64,000 nt of DNA from Portulaca oleracea. Its lineage: Eukaryota > Streptophyta > Magnoliopsida > Caryophyllales > Portulacaceae. The notes under the pieces are model-generated. The model ran no database searches, was not told where the DNA came from, and saw nothing but the letters and a program-made list of their open reading frames with translations. The stretch covers positions 5,118,754 to 5,182,753 of the forward strand of contig CM055892.1 of assembly GCA_029582165.1 (NCBI GenBank), in the 5' to 3' direction. The translations under genes were made by a program, and so were the position numbers. Shown here one piece after another: positions 33,012 to 44,186 of the stretch; positions within the stretch are counted from its first letter, which is position 1, and each line of letters begins with the position of its first letter.

Positions 33012-35160
33012 TCCTTGGCTAACCCTACCCCTTACCATTGTCTTCTGCATTGAGGACGATGCACCATCTAAGCATGGGGGGGTTGAAAAATATTTCTTCT
33101 TGTAAATTTTTCTTATTTCTCTGTTTTTCGTTTATTTTTCTTATTTCTCTGTTTTTTCGTTTATTTTTCTTTTATTTTTGTCTTTCTTTTTCTTGTTTCA
33201 TGCTTATTTTTCAGTTTTTAGTGTGATTTCTCTTGTTTTTGTGTGTTTCTTTTATTTGCTTGTTCTTAGTTTAGTGTGTCTTCTGGTTTTTATCTTATTT
33301 GTTTCTCTATTTGAGCTTTTAGTTGAGTATTTTTCTTTAGTTTTTCTTTTGTTTTTCTTTCTAGTTTTTCTTAAGTTTTTCTTTTAGTTTTTAAAATTGC
33401 ATCCACCTAGATTGCATTAGTTAGTAGCATATAGATTTTTCTTTTTCTTTTCTTAGTTTGTTTCTTCTTCTTTCTTTTGCATCCACCTAATCAAAAATCC
33501 AAAAAAAAAAATCACAAAATTAGTGAAAAAGACCAAAAAAAAATTAGAAAAGACAAAAACCAAAAAAATATAGGATAGTTCTAGGATTAAAACCGGAAAT
33601 ACCTTTGGTGATGATTTGTAAACCTTTCTTACTTTCAGTTTAGCTTGCTTCGCTTAGAAAAGTCTAGATGAGATCTCAAAAGTTTTTGAAACCTTTTCCT
33701 TCAAATCTTCTGATTTTGAGACAAGTTGCGAAAGCTGTATTTGACTGCTTTGACTAACTTAGAAAGTATAAATGTGCGTGCCGTAAATCTTTGGGCTAAG
33801 TTTAGTTGATTGAGCCCCATCCGTGAGTCCACATTGCCTAAATTTTGAATTGTTCACTTTTATCAATTCCATGATCCCCTGAGTGACTCACCCATTAGTT
33901 GCATCTCTAGAACTTGTTTTGCATCTTGCTTGAGACTACATATTTGCATTGCACGCTGTGACAAAGTGATTAAGGCATTCGATTTTATTTTGATAAACTA
34001 CATTTCCAAATAGCCTACCATACATTATATTTACCGTTCTTTTTGCCCCGCCTAGCCTTTGTTTACGCTTCTTTCATGATTGAACCCTGACAATACAAGC
34101 CTTGGCTTCTGTTATCCAGTATTCCTTTGCCTTGCTTGGTTGAATGAGAGTTTATCGTTTTTTGGAAGGAACAGTTGGTTTGGTGTGTTTGTGAACAAAT
34201 ATAAAGTTTGGGAGAAATTGTGCTTAATGTTTCGAATTGGGATAATCTGAAAGTCCCATATTTTGAATGATTGGTATTTGGTTATGTTGTTCATATATTA
34301 TATCGAGGTCGAAGTTATAATTTCATAGTTTTCTTCTCCCCGATCACCCACCAAAAAGAAAAAAAAGGGTAAAAAAGTAAAAAAAAAGAGAAAAAGAGAA
34401 AAAGAGTTCCAAAAAGAAAAGGGTGATTAGGGAGATTCAATCTAAAGTTCAGAAAACTTTGACCAGGTTGTATTCAGTTGAGATGTTTCATACTATTGAG
34501 GGAGAAAGGTGAAATTCCTTGCATACATTAAGCAAGAAGGAGAGTTTAGAGTGTTTTATTCATCGAAAATAAATCCAAGCATGGCTCTTAACTCCTCATT
34601 CCCAAATTTTACCATTCCTTACCCTTAACCTAAGCCCCGTTACAACCCGGAAAAGTCCTTTTGATTGTCACTTGTGCATTGCATTCCAGTAGTGGAGAGC
34701 GAGGTTCTTACCAAGCTTATAGTAGTTTGTTTCTATTGGTTTGAGTATGAGAAAACCTACATACATATTCATAATTGAGTGATTGAGTGTTTATTCCTTC
34801 CTACGTGAGGTTTGCTCTTTTTGACTGACTTATTTCCATAACCAACCGCGCACATTTGCATTATTTTCAAGACTGTTAGCAGGTTTATGCTTCAGAAGTA
34901 CTTGTTCTCACCTTTTGGTTTCAAAATTTTCTTCCTTTCTCTTTTAAACTGAGTTTTGATTTTGTCTAGACTGATCTTTGAGATTGCTTGATTGAATTGA
35001 TGTGTTAGATTGGTTAGCCTGAGGGGGTGTTAAGATTTTGTTTTTAAAATCCTATCGGAAAACTCTTTCCGCCTCTTTCTCTTATTACACTTGGTTTCTC
35101 CTGTTCGAGCCCTAACCCTCCTATTTTTAATTCTGACTTTCTTGAGGACAAGCAAGAGCT
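33012..35160 (+). other. Long 3' non-coding region of F
   Basis: About 2.1 kb without a gene. Strongly T-rich at 33085-33480 (its open frames are only Phe/Leu runs), A-rich at 33500-33570 and 34355-34410. A PPT-like TAAGCATGGGGGGGTT lies at about 33069-33084. Confidence 0.75.
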
Positions 35161-35175
35161 AAGCATGGGGGGATT
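35161..35175 (+). promoter_or_regulatory. Polypurine tract of F
   Basis: AAGCATGGGGGGATT directly before the 3' LTR start TGATAACAC. Confidence 0.85.
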
Positions 35176-36646
35176 TGATAACACATTTTTATATAGAGTT
35201 TTTAGTGCTCAAATCATGTCAGTTTCATGCATTTTATACCCGATATCTCGTATTTTTATAGCAAGAGCTAAGCATGGGGGGATTTATACGCTTGTTCGCG
35301 AGTTTGGTATGTTTTGCAGGAATTGGTTAAATTATATCAAAAAGCATGAAAATTTGGAGGAAGAATACCAAAAATCAAAGAAATAAAAAAAAGAAGTTGA
35401 AGAAGGAGAGAAGAAGATTGGATGGACGGCCCAAATAACTCAGCCCAAGATCACCGAAGCGGAGGCAAAGCAGCGGCGTTTTTAAACGCATCCAAATACT
35501 TTGTCCATAAAGTTTGGCAGCCAAGAAAAAGGAAAACACATCCCGCGTTTTGGAGGCGCAGCCAACCCCTTCTCACGGAGAACTTCGCTATTTGGGCAAA
35601 ACGCAGCCAGCGTTTCTAAAACGCAGCCAAAGTTTCTAAAACGCAGGCCACGTTTTGTGCCCTAATCTAGTCACTATAAAAGGAGTCTGATATCCGCCGT
35701 TTAAAGGACATCATCAGCGAGCGATATTTTTCTCCAGTTTACATTAGTTTCGAAGAGATTTTTAGGTAGCTTTTATAGTAGATTTAGATCAACTTATTTA
35801 CAGTTGATTCCAAGAGATTGTTATTAGATTAGATTATTGTTAGTGATCGAAGAACACGAAAGAGATCGATTCGGGTGACACGAAGAGATCGATTCCGCCA
35901 ATTCGAACACGGTTTACTTCTATTCTTCTTTAATGCTTTCTTGTTGTTATTTGGATTTTGCGATGTTTTCTTTTAGAATTATGAGAAGCTAATTTTCTTA
36001 GTTTGGGGGATAAACTCGATGTCAATTTATTGAATTTGAATACAGTTTCGGTGTTAGGTTATACTTTTATTCGTTTAATCTGCGTGCAATGTATGTCATG
36101 GTAATTTGACAATAGAACGACAGTTTGAGTCTGTACCTGGTTTTAGATTCTTGACAATAGAACCACAGTTTGAGTCTTGTATCGGATTGCGTAGATTGAA
36201 TAGGTTAGAAAATAGTTAGACATAATGATTCTTGCCTAGGGTCAATTTATAATTAGTTCTTATCTTTGATTAAGCTAAATAGTTTGAAATAATGTTTAGG
36301 TTAATCAATGTAACTCACCTAGGATCGAAAAATAGAAGTGATAGGGCCTAGAAAGATTATAGACCCTGAATTATCTTGTTTGCTGCACCGGGATTGTTAA
36401 TTTGATTAATTGACTTGAGTGGACTCCCCTGAACGCTTTTAATTAATTGATAAAACCCTAAAAATTCGTGCTTTCTTAGTTAATTTAGAAAACTTTACCA
36501 CACCCTTTGGATCGACCTAGCATTCTTTGTAGCGAACTAGTTCAGTGTGTGGTTGAACGCAAATCCCTGAGAGAGAACGATATTTTATTACTACACAGAC
36601 CCGTACACTTGCGGTACAAAGACACCTATTAGTTTTAGGTATGTCA
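35176..36646 (+). mobile_element. 3' LTR of F with an internal PPT copy
   Basis: 1471 bp, ends TTAGGTATGTCA. TATA at 35675-35682. At 35262-35283 it contains 'agcaagagctaagcatgggg', a copy of the sequence just left of the LTR (35152-35170), in place of about ten bases of the 5' LTR. Otherwise highly similar to the 5' LTR. Confidence 0.92.
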
Positions 36647-38547
36647 GCTTGCTGAATAAGAAAAGGGATCGAGGAGAATCAATGCGACATGAGAAAGATC
36701 AGCCAAGTATGTGACTTACTGGGTTGGAATCAAAATGATGCAACACTTTATGGTCAATTGGCACGAGCCTGATGAAACCGAGCAGCATGCTCTCGTCCTC
36801 CGCTTGCTCAGGCTCCTCTACATGTTGGTCCAAGAGAGGATCATAATATCCTCCCAACTACAGAAAGATGATTCGTCAGCGAAGAAAGCAAAGAAGCATC
36901 ACTGTATAAACAAGAAGAATTCATACCTGAGCAAAAGCCAAGCGTCCTCTGTGTTGAGCAGTCGCTTCCTCCAAGTTATCTGTGGGGACAACAAGTTCAC
37001 AGCAGACTCCCCAGCCAGCAGCCAAGTCATATCATCATGTGTCAAAGCCTGCCTGTTAAAGAAGCTCTCTCCCAAGTAGAAAACAAGGCCCGAGGGACCT
37101 TCCAACAGCAAGCGATGCTCGCTCGCTTCCCGTGCCAAATGAATATCAAAGTGGAGGCCTTCCAAGAGATAGTCGTCCCATGGAGACCAGACAATATCCT
37201 CCTGCAAAGATCATTATAAGCTCAAGTGCACAGAAAAGAAGATAAGAAGTGGAAAGAAGTGAGTCATACCGATCGGAGGTTGTCAATGATCCTCCTAAGA
37301 CCATTCAAGTCTTTAAAGTGATACTTCGGACGATGATAGTCCGACGATTCTGTCCATCGAAGAGCGACAGGGATCCGCAAATTGCCATTGTTGGTTCCCG
37401 CAACGATAGGGAGAAAATATGCTAAGACCCACACCTGCACACTAGGAAAGATCTTAGTGGAATGGAAAGATCTTAGTGGAATGGAAAAAGATCCCAAAAT
37501 TTCTAAGGAAGATATCTTGGAGCATACCTCCAAGACTCGCCAGAGGCTGCTACCTAAGTTGAGCAGTTTTGATTCTGTGGTCCTCGGACGCCCCACTGTA
37601 TCACAGCCACTAGGATGGCAGGCGACCTGCATTCCTCTCACCAAGTGAGCATAGGCAGCAGCTGCCCAGTTGAAAGTTCTCACCTCGCCATAATCCAGGA
37701 GGTGATGCATCCAAGAAAGAGTAATCGTGTCCCCATGATTTGCAAAGATAGTTGCATTGATAAAGTGCACGAGAACAGGAAACTGACGCTGAAGGAGGGG
37801 TGGACTCTGAAAACCCTCCCTCTTCAAAACAGCCACCAAATGGGTGTATCGTAAAGTACCATTTCGCCCTGCCAGCGTAGTAGCAGGTCGCAAGAGCTCA
37901 TAAACACAAGGGGTCGGACCCCTCTAAAATTCCAACTGGCCACCCCAGCTGAGGCTAGTAATCATCACGAAATTGACAGGACTAAGCATCAGCTCGCCAA
38001 CAGGGAGGTGGCACGAATTTGTTGTATCTCAAAAATGTTCCACTATGGCCCGACCAAATATTCTCCTGCTACGTGTTTTCCAGGCATCCAAACAAGCCAT
38101 GAAAGGACCAAAACCTGCACCCCTGACAGTGTTCGAGTAGAATTTCCCTATTTTTGCATGATGGGACAAAGCCATCACGCTTTGCATGCTCCCACATGCC
38201 TTAAAAGAGTCGTCCTATGGCAAAAGCAGCAAAAAGGGCCTAAATGTTCATTCTAGGACACAACATACTTCAAGCAAAATTTAGAGTATTCACCTACTTT
38301 AAATCCAACTTAAAGTACTAAAGTAAGCAATAACATGCAACACATCTTTGAAAGATAAAACATGTTATGGATAAGTGCATACCGAAACACGGGAACGGAA
38401 AGACCATGCATGTTCATCCCGGCGAAACACAAGTTGTGCTGGAGTGAACTCTCTGTTAGGGTATTCCCTTTGTACTGTCCTCGCATAAGGACACTCCTGG
38501 ACTATTGGCTGAGTAACATGTCTGCGTCCTCTCCTCAAAAAATTCAT
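36647..38547 (-). pseudogene. N-terminal part of antisense gene 2 of E (plant mobile domain)
   Basis: Exon 1 (38547-38383) starts MNFLRRGRRHVTQPIVQECP and ends with HAWSFRSR, matching HAWFFRSH in A. After an intron of about 160 nt, exon 2 carries the mobile-domain signature DTTNSCHLPVGEL with the preceding Trp replaced by a stop. Later blocks: FINATIFANHGDTITLSWMH, FNWAAAAYAHLVRG, GTNNGNLRIPVALRWTESSD, LLLEGPSGLVFYLGE. At least three frameshifts or stops. The last part lies at 26972-27489 across element F. Exon order and introns match the gene at 9730-13033. Confidence 0.75.
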
Positions 38548-38672
38548 CTTTTTGCAATGAAAATCAAAATACCCAAAAGAATTTCTAGAAAGAGAATAAG
38601 AAAGAGAATAAGAAAGAGAAGCAAGTGAAGCTTGAAAGAGAAGTAGTGAAGAATGTCGAGGCTAGAGCTCCC

Positions 38673-38680
38673 CTTTTATA
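38673..38680 (-). promoter_or_regulatory. TATA box for antisense gene 2 of E
   Basis: TATAAAAG on the minus strand, 126 nt before ATG 38547, at nearly the same distance as in A. Confidence 0.5.
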
Positions 38681-39129
38681 ACCAAAATATCTCGGTCCAC
38701 ATTGCTACGTGGCAATTCTTCATTTGCCAAAGCTCTAGGTCGATCGACCTTGGGGCTATCTATAATTATTGTGATCAAACTTGTCTCCTGCATGGCCTGC
38801 AAAATCCGAGGGGTACGAAAAGATTCCTCTCTTCTTCCTAGAGTGTGGTCGGCCTAGGGAAAGAAGGTGTTTCGTCTTGTTCTTCATGCTTGTTTCCAAG
38901 AGTCCAAGCTTGCACATTTTCAAGGAGGAGCACGGCTAGGTGTGCCCAATAAGAAGAGTTGGTCTTCTCAAGATTGAAGCATCAAGTCCCCAAAACAAGA
39001 GCATTTTCCAACGATTACGCTGACAAAAATCTAGGTAAATTATCCAGACCAAAAATTAAATTTCATTAAAACTGATAAAACAAATTTGCATTTTTTGCAG
39101 GAAAATAAGAGTCATCGGCATGAGGTTAG
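38681..39129. other. Non-coding stretch upstream of antisense gene 2 (E)
   Basis: I see no gene and no repeat word. Probably the 3' untranslated region of E on the plus strand and promoter region of the antisense gene on the minus strand. Confidence 0.5.
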
Positions 39130-39435
39130 ATGAAATCTCAAGAACAACAGCCATCAGCGTCGCGTCCAATGAAGTCTCCCAGCATCAAATTGCCATCAAA
39201 ATCAAAACCTCGAGCCATCGGCATCGCGCCCGATGAAGTCTCAAACTTCGATCCATCGGCATCGCGCCCGATGAAGTCTCAATATCCGAGCCACCGGCAT
39301 CGCGCCCGGTGAAGTCTCGACCCCCAAACCATCGTCATCGTGATCGGTGAAGTCCCTTGGCATTGAATTGCCACCATCATCATCATCAACAGCAAATCTC
39401 CAGAGCCAATGACATCGCGATCGATGAATTCTCCC
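39130..39435 (+). repeat. Degenerate tandem array of hairpins before the 3' LTR of E
   Basis: Roughly 37-40-bp units, each with a hairpin around a catcgcgc-type loop: CATCGG/CCGATG at 39216-39235 and 39254-39273, CACCGG/CCGGTG at 39292-39311, weaker copies at 39147, 39331 and 39410. The CATCGG to CACCGG change is matched on the other arm, so pairing is kept. It holds the same position as the 50-bp array of A but is unrelated in sequence. Confidence 0.8.
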
Positions 39436-39773
39436 CAATAAGTAAGGCGTCATTCTCGTTTGAGACCACCTATCGGCACAGTTCGGCAACCGCGACACAT
39501 GACTCATCTTCCAAGTGTCAGCCCACACCTTCAAGTAGGATGCCTTCAGCACCTGAGATCACTTTGAGTAGGACGTCATCAGACGCCCGAGACCATTTCC
39601 AATAGGTGTCTTTCTTTCCCGAGATCATCTGCAAAGAGGCGCATGCTGCTTACAACTGCGATGCAGGACTCAGCTTCCAAGTGTCACCCCAAGCTTTGCA
39701 CCCCAAAGTCATATCTTCAACCGGTGTCCATTAAATCATTCTACTTTGATTTTCATCCTATCCAGGACTTAAT

Positions 39774-39789
39774 CAAAGTGGGGGCTATC
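39774..39789 (+). promoter_or_regulatory. Polypurine tract of element E
   Basis: AAAGTGGGGGCTATC just before the LTR, aligning with the PPT of A including the preceding 'ctactttga' and 'cctat' blocks. Confidence 0.7.
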
Positions 39790-40919
39790 TTAGAATATCT
39801 ATATAAAAAGAATCCAAAATAAAAAGAAGAAGCCAGGAAAATAAAGCTAAGTGTGTGCACCTTACACGTACGAGCTCGCTTTAAAGTTGTATGCATGATC
39901 ACATGCACATTTTTTTTGTAAAAAAGAACAAGCCATGCAAGCCTTGTAAGCCATGCAAGCCACATGCAAGCTCCGGGTAGAGAGGTTAGAGGTTCGAAAT
40001 CTCACAAGAACATCACAAAAAAACATTTCATTTAAGGCCATCTAAATAGAACTACTGTCCAGTGTGAACCAGCGATTCCCGAGGCAAATGTATTCACATG
40101 CCACCTCCATGGGTGCATGGATGAACCATGGTTCATCCCCTCCCCCTGCTGATGGCCGACCAGCCTTAAAGACTGGCCACACGTGGTTCATTCACCACGT
40201 GCTACCGTCCCCTCTCATACACTCCCCCACTCCACCTTGGTTTTCTGTGCTGTTAACCATCAATAGCCGAGGGTGGATGTACATGTATGCATACACGCAT
40301 CCTCTACCCCCCTTATTCCTATAAATACTACCTCCTCTCAAAGCCAAAGATACGAACTAATTCATTCTATCTCTCCCTCACTTCTCACTCCCTCAATTCT
40401 CACACTACCATTCATTCTATTCCATCTCTTCTTCACTCTCAAATCATCCATTCTCTCTACTTCATTCTTATCATTCTAATCTCTATTATTCTATTACCAT
40501 TCCTATCATCCTACCATCTTTCTTATCACTTCATTCTCTATCTTACTATCTCCATAAAGTCCTAAACACATATATCCTCCACCCATCCCAAAAACACAAC
40601 AAAAAGCCTATACCAAATCTCCTAAAAACCTACAAGAAGACCCCTCTTTCCATCCTTTTTTTTCTACAAATTTTTCTATCATCTTTTGGTTCGTTTTGGC
40701 ATCTTGAGAGGAGACATTTAAGGGTATCACGAGGATCATCTTCAAGCAACTTCAAGGGCTAGGTAATGTTCTTCTTCAGTTAGCGCAATGTAAGATTTAA
40801 AGTTCCTAGTTTTCTTGTAAATAAAGTATATATGTTGTATTTCTTTCTTTTAATTCACGTTGCATGCTCAATGAAATAATTCTATAAAGTTCTTCTTTGT
40901 CTCCCTTCCAAACTTTATC
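39790..40919 (+). mobile_element. 3' LTR of element E, left piece
   Basis: Begins TTAGAATATC where TG would be expected (either mutated or off by a base). TATA box TATAAATA at 40320-40327 followed by a C/T-rich leader. Three strong palindromes lie before the TATA: CCATG/CATGG at 40107-40120, a perfect 20-mer GGATGAACCATGGTTCATCC at 40119-40138, and CACGTGGT/ACCACGTG at 40180-40201. It ends abruptly at ACTTTATC against element G. Confidence 0.75.
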
Positions 40920-41830
40920 GTACGATAACGCTCCAACTCGTGGAGGGTGAAGATTAGCTTGAGTAGCTGAAGGGATCGATATTCAACAAGAACAAAGGTC
41001 TTGAACACCCAAAGGATGGATATGACCTTGGGCAAGGAGAACCACAACCCTAGGCCTAACACGCCACCATGATTATCCAAGGTAATCCACTACAGAATCA
41101 CTAAAGGAATGACTTGAAACACCACCAAAATCTATTAGAGAAAGTTAACAAGGTTTTTGGGGAAGTTGGGATAAACCCTACAATGCCAAGCATTACATTC
41201 AAATCTCAAAAAAACTGCCAAAACATTGGAAGGGAGGGGGTATTTATAGGAATGGAGGAAAGACAAGCAAAACGCAGTGTTTAACAGCAAAAATACGCAG
41301 TTCGACAAGGTCGTCGTGGGCGCGACGGGTTGGGTCGGGGGCGTGACCTCCCACTGTCTCGGCACTTCCTCGCCCAACCGACGATAGTCGCGGGCATTAC
41401 CTGTTGCTTCGCGGGCGCGAAGAACTGCCCAGGGCAGGGTCACGGGCGCGACCACCCGCTGCCCAGAAACCCCCTTGGCCCTGCTACCGTATGCCGTGAC
41501 CGCTACATGTCCGGTCGCGGGTGCGACGGTCTGGCCAGGACGATGTCTCGGGTGTGACAGTGCTGACTCGGGCGTGACTGCCTGCTGTCGACCGGCGCTA
41601 GTTTCTCCGTGACTTCAACGCTTCCATAATCACTCCCGAACCCCGATTCTTCGATGTTTCTTGTCCCGAGACAGCCCGGTACGACCGCGAGGCCTACGGG
41701 ATTGGGGGAACAAGACCCGATTCTTCGATGGTTCCCGAAAGAGCACGGGTGACCGGGTTTAGCTCGGGAATGCCAGGTCGGGATTTCAAGCCCGGCTAAG
41801 GGAGGTCGAACCCGAACCCGGCACGTTTCA
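40920..41830 (-). mobile_element. 3' LTR of G
   Basis: Reads leftward from TGAAACGTGCCGGGTTCGGG at 41830. TATA box (minus) at 41241-41248. Hairpins with CGGGCGYGA cores at 41313, 41333, 41407, 41438, 41544 and 41564. The final bases differ from the 5' LTR, and the junction to E contains the perfect palindrome TTATCGTACGATAA (about 40914-40927). Confidence 0.85.
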
Positions 41831-43837
41831 TACTCCCCCTCTTGAAAAAGAGTTGCCCTCAACTCTTGGGGGTTAAAATCGAAGCATTCTTCTTCAATTG
41901 GCTCCATAGGTCTTCGAACATCTCGATCACCACAAGTCATCATGCCGGACATCCAACTAGCTTCGAATCCTACAATGTATCCATCGTCCAAATGCAAGAA
42001 AGTGGAAAGAGGCTTGTTTTGTGAAGGTGAGGGGTTAAGGGGCGGAGGAGGAAACTTATGAGGTGCTTGGGAACTCTCAATCTCACTAGGCTCGCTACAA
42101 GGCAAAGACAAATCAAGAAGTAGCTCGTCCTCGCCAAGAGCACGCTCTTCCCGTGTTTCGCTCATCATGAGAAGGTTCCCCAACTCACTACCCATCCCGG
42201 CTTTTGAAGTTTCGGTTTCTTGGGGAAAAATGGGAAGTAGCTTGATCTTTTTGCCCTTGTGGGTGAACGTACAAGTGTTGCTCAACCCGTTGTGCATCGT
42301 TTTCTTGTAGTATTGCCATGGTCGACCCAATAAAATGTGACAAGCGCTCATAGGAACAACATCATAAACAAGGGAATCATCGTAGTTAGACCCAAAAGAA
42401 AAATTCACTAAGACTTGCTTAGTTACCTTGATGTCGTTGTGATCGTTGAGCCAATGGAGTGAATAGGGTCGAGGGTGTAGCAATAGAGGCAAGCCAAGTT
42501 TCTTAACCATAGTGGTAGACGCGACGTTCGTGCAACTTCCTCCATCAATGACAAGAGTGCACACCTTTCCACCTATGAAGCACCGCGTTTGGAACAATAT
42601 TTTCCTTTGGGCCTTGTCGAAAGGAGTCTCATGGGTATGCAAAGCCCTCCTCACAACAAGTGCGCCTCCACGCACGGGGGGTACGGGGGTGGCGTTCTCC
42701 TCATCACTAGTAACCACATCTTCAACCAACAGTTCGGGTTCCTCATGACCCTTTCGAAGCTCATCATCGATGTCATGGACCTCTTGGAGTGTCAATGTCC
42801 GGCGGTTTGGGCAATCCGCTTGATAATGGCTATACCCATGACATCTGAAGCATTCCGGCCTTCCATCCATCGAGGAGGTCCTGTGGGAGTAGGCACGATG
42901 ATTTCCTTACCTTTGTCAGTCTTAGCAGTAGGAGTGGACCTAGGAGTATCACTTTGCCTTGGAGTGCCGGAGTAGGGAGAAGGCGGGTTTGACGACGAGA
43001 AGGTGGGCTTAGTTGATGGCTTGAAGGCGGACTTCTCGTTTCTTCGCCTTTCAACCTTAAGAGCAAGACTAGACAACTCATCCAGCGAGTGATAAGGTTG
43101 AACCTCGATCTTCTTGGCAATAGAGGGATCCAACCCATTCAGAAATCCCATCATCGTCTGCTCTTCAGGTTCCCGAAGGTCGCTTTTGATGAGGAGTTGT
43201 TCGAACTCCTCAATATAGTAGCTCACGGACCCTTTGCCTTGAGTGAGGGCGTAGTGTTTCCTCAAGACATCCTACTTGTAGGTGTTGGGCAAGAAGCGAC
43301 GGTTCACCAATTGCTTCAATCGTGCCCAAGAAGTGATCTTCGAACGACCTTCCCTAGCCCGTTGCGCCTTAACATTCTCAAACCAAAGTGAAGCGGCTTT
43401 GGTGAGTCTCAAACTGGCGATCTTGAATGCTTTCTCGTCATTGTACTCCTTAGTTTCAAAGATCCTTTCCATCATTTGGCCCATTCAAGATAGTCGTTGG
43501 GGTCACTAGAGCCATTGAACTCCGGAATTTCGATCTTGACATCTTGAAAGTCGTCATGAGGGGGCCTAGGACGCATCTCCCGACGAGGATGACGTCGAGG
43601 GGAGCCTCTATCATTGTCACTCGACTCAAAGATGGGAGGAGGAGGGATAGGGCTTTGGGCGCGCCTCCGACGCTCATGCCAAGGTGGACCTTGTAGGTTG
43701 AAAACAAGGTGGTTCATTTGAGCCGCCATGTTCTCAATAGTTCGCTCGAGGGATGTAAGCCGATTCTCCACACTTCTAGCTCGAGGGCTACTCCGGTGGC
43801 TTGAATTACTTGGATTGGAGCTAACTTCCTCGGCCAT
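41503..43837 (-). pseudogene. gag: Gag-protease of G
   Basis: Starts MAEEVSSNPSNSSHRSSPRA at 43837, with a helix-prone LTSLERTIENMAAQMNHLVF, then IEIPEFNGSSDPNDYLEWAK. Frameshifts near 43480, 43268 and 42830 separate the capsid (LTKAASLWFENVKAQRAREG, YYIEEFEQLLIKSDLREPEE) from the nucleocapsid, which has a perfect knuckle CFRCHGYSHYQADC. A protease with intact LVIDGGSCTNVAST and VVPMSACHILLGRPWQYY follows. The last frame stays open through the PPT and about 110 codons into the 3' LTR, to 41503, so the polypurine tract encodes FQEGEYET. Whether that tail is translated is unknown. Confidence 0.85.
41831..41843 (-). promoter_or_regulatory. Polypurine tract of G
   Basis: AAGAGGGGGAGTA on the minus strand immediately before the 3' LTR; it lies inside the open gag-protease frame. 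Confidence 0.8.
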
Positions 43838-44172
43838 AACGAGAGCAAAGGTAAAGGACGGTTTGTGTTTGGGATAATTTGCGGAGTTTGAGGGTTCTTT
43901 TGTAGTTGGCTAGTGTTTGGCTAAGGTTTCTTTGAGTTTTTTTCACTCAAACATTTCATCGAACACCTTGCGTGCACTATTTTCCAACTTCTTCTCAATG
44001 CACCAAATGACTAAAAATCCAACAAATACACCCACAATACAATAATTTCCAACACACTTTGATAGCAATGGGGTTGGGGGTCACCAATATTTACATACAA
44101 TCCACAAAATTCAATACTAGAGAACACTACTAGCAAAACAATGAAAAAAACTCAAGCTAAATGAAAACCAAA
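43838..44172 (-). other. Leader of G
   Basis: About 335 nt between PBS and gag; no gene or hairpin seen. Confidence 0.6.
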
Positions 44173-44184
44173 GCTCTGATACCA
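44173..44184 (-). promoter_or_regulatory. Primer-binding site of G
   Basis: TGGTATCAGAGC on the minus strand, two bases after the LTR end; initiator methionine tRNA type. Confidence 0.9.
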
Positions 44185-44186
44185 AA

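Larger units (their letters stand above)
27490..36646 (+). mobile_element. Athila-like retrotransposon F lacking RT and integrase
   Basis: 9157-bp element with two LTRs and target duplicates gcttt (27485-27489) and gcttg (36647-36651), one mismatch. Contents: PBS of the Athila type, gag, aspartic protease, an ATHILA ORF-1-type gene, a long T-rich 3' region, PPT. No RT, RNase H or integrase sequence is present: the protease reading frame ends at 30492 and non-coding sequence follows. It needs polymerase in trans. Confidence 0.9.

Noticed and set aside
33038..33387. Hydrophobic Phe/Leu-rich open frames
   Set aside because: They are translations of a T-rich simple-sequence tract in the 3' region of F; no start context and no family resemblance, so not a membrane protein.
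40273..40565. Ser/Ile/Leu-rich open frames after the TATA box of the E LTR
   Set aside because: C/T-rich leader sequence read as protein. The overlapping frames look alike, which marks low complexity.
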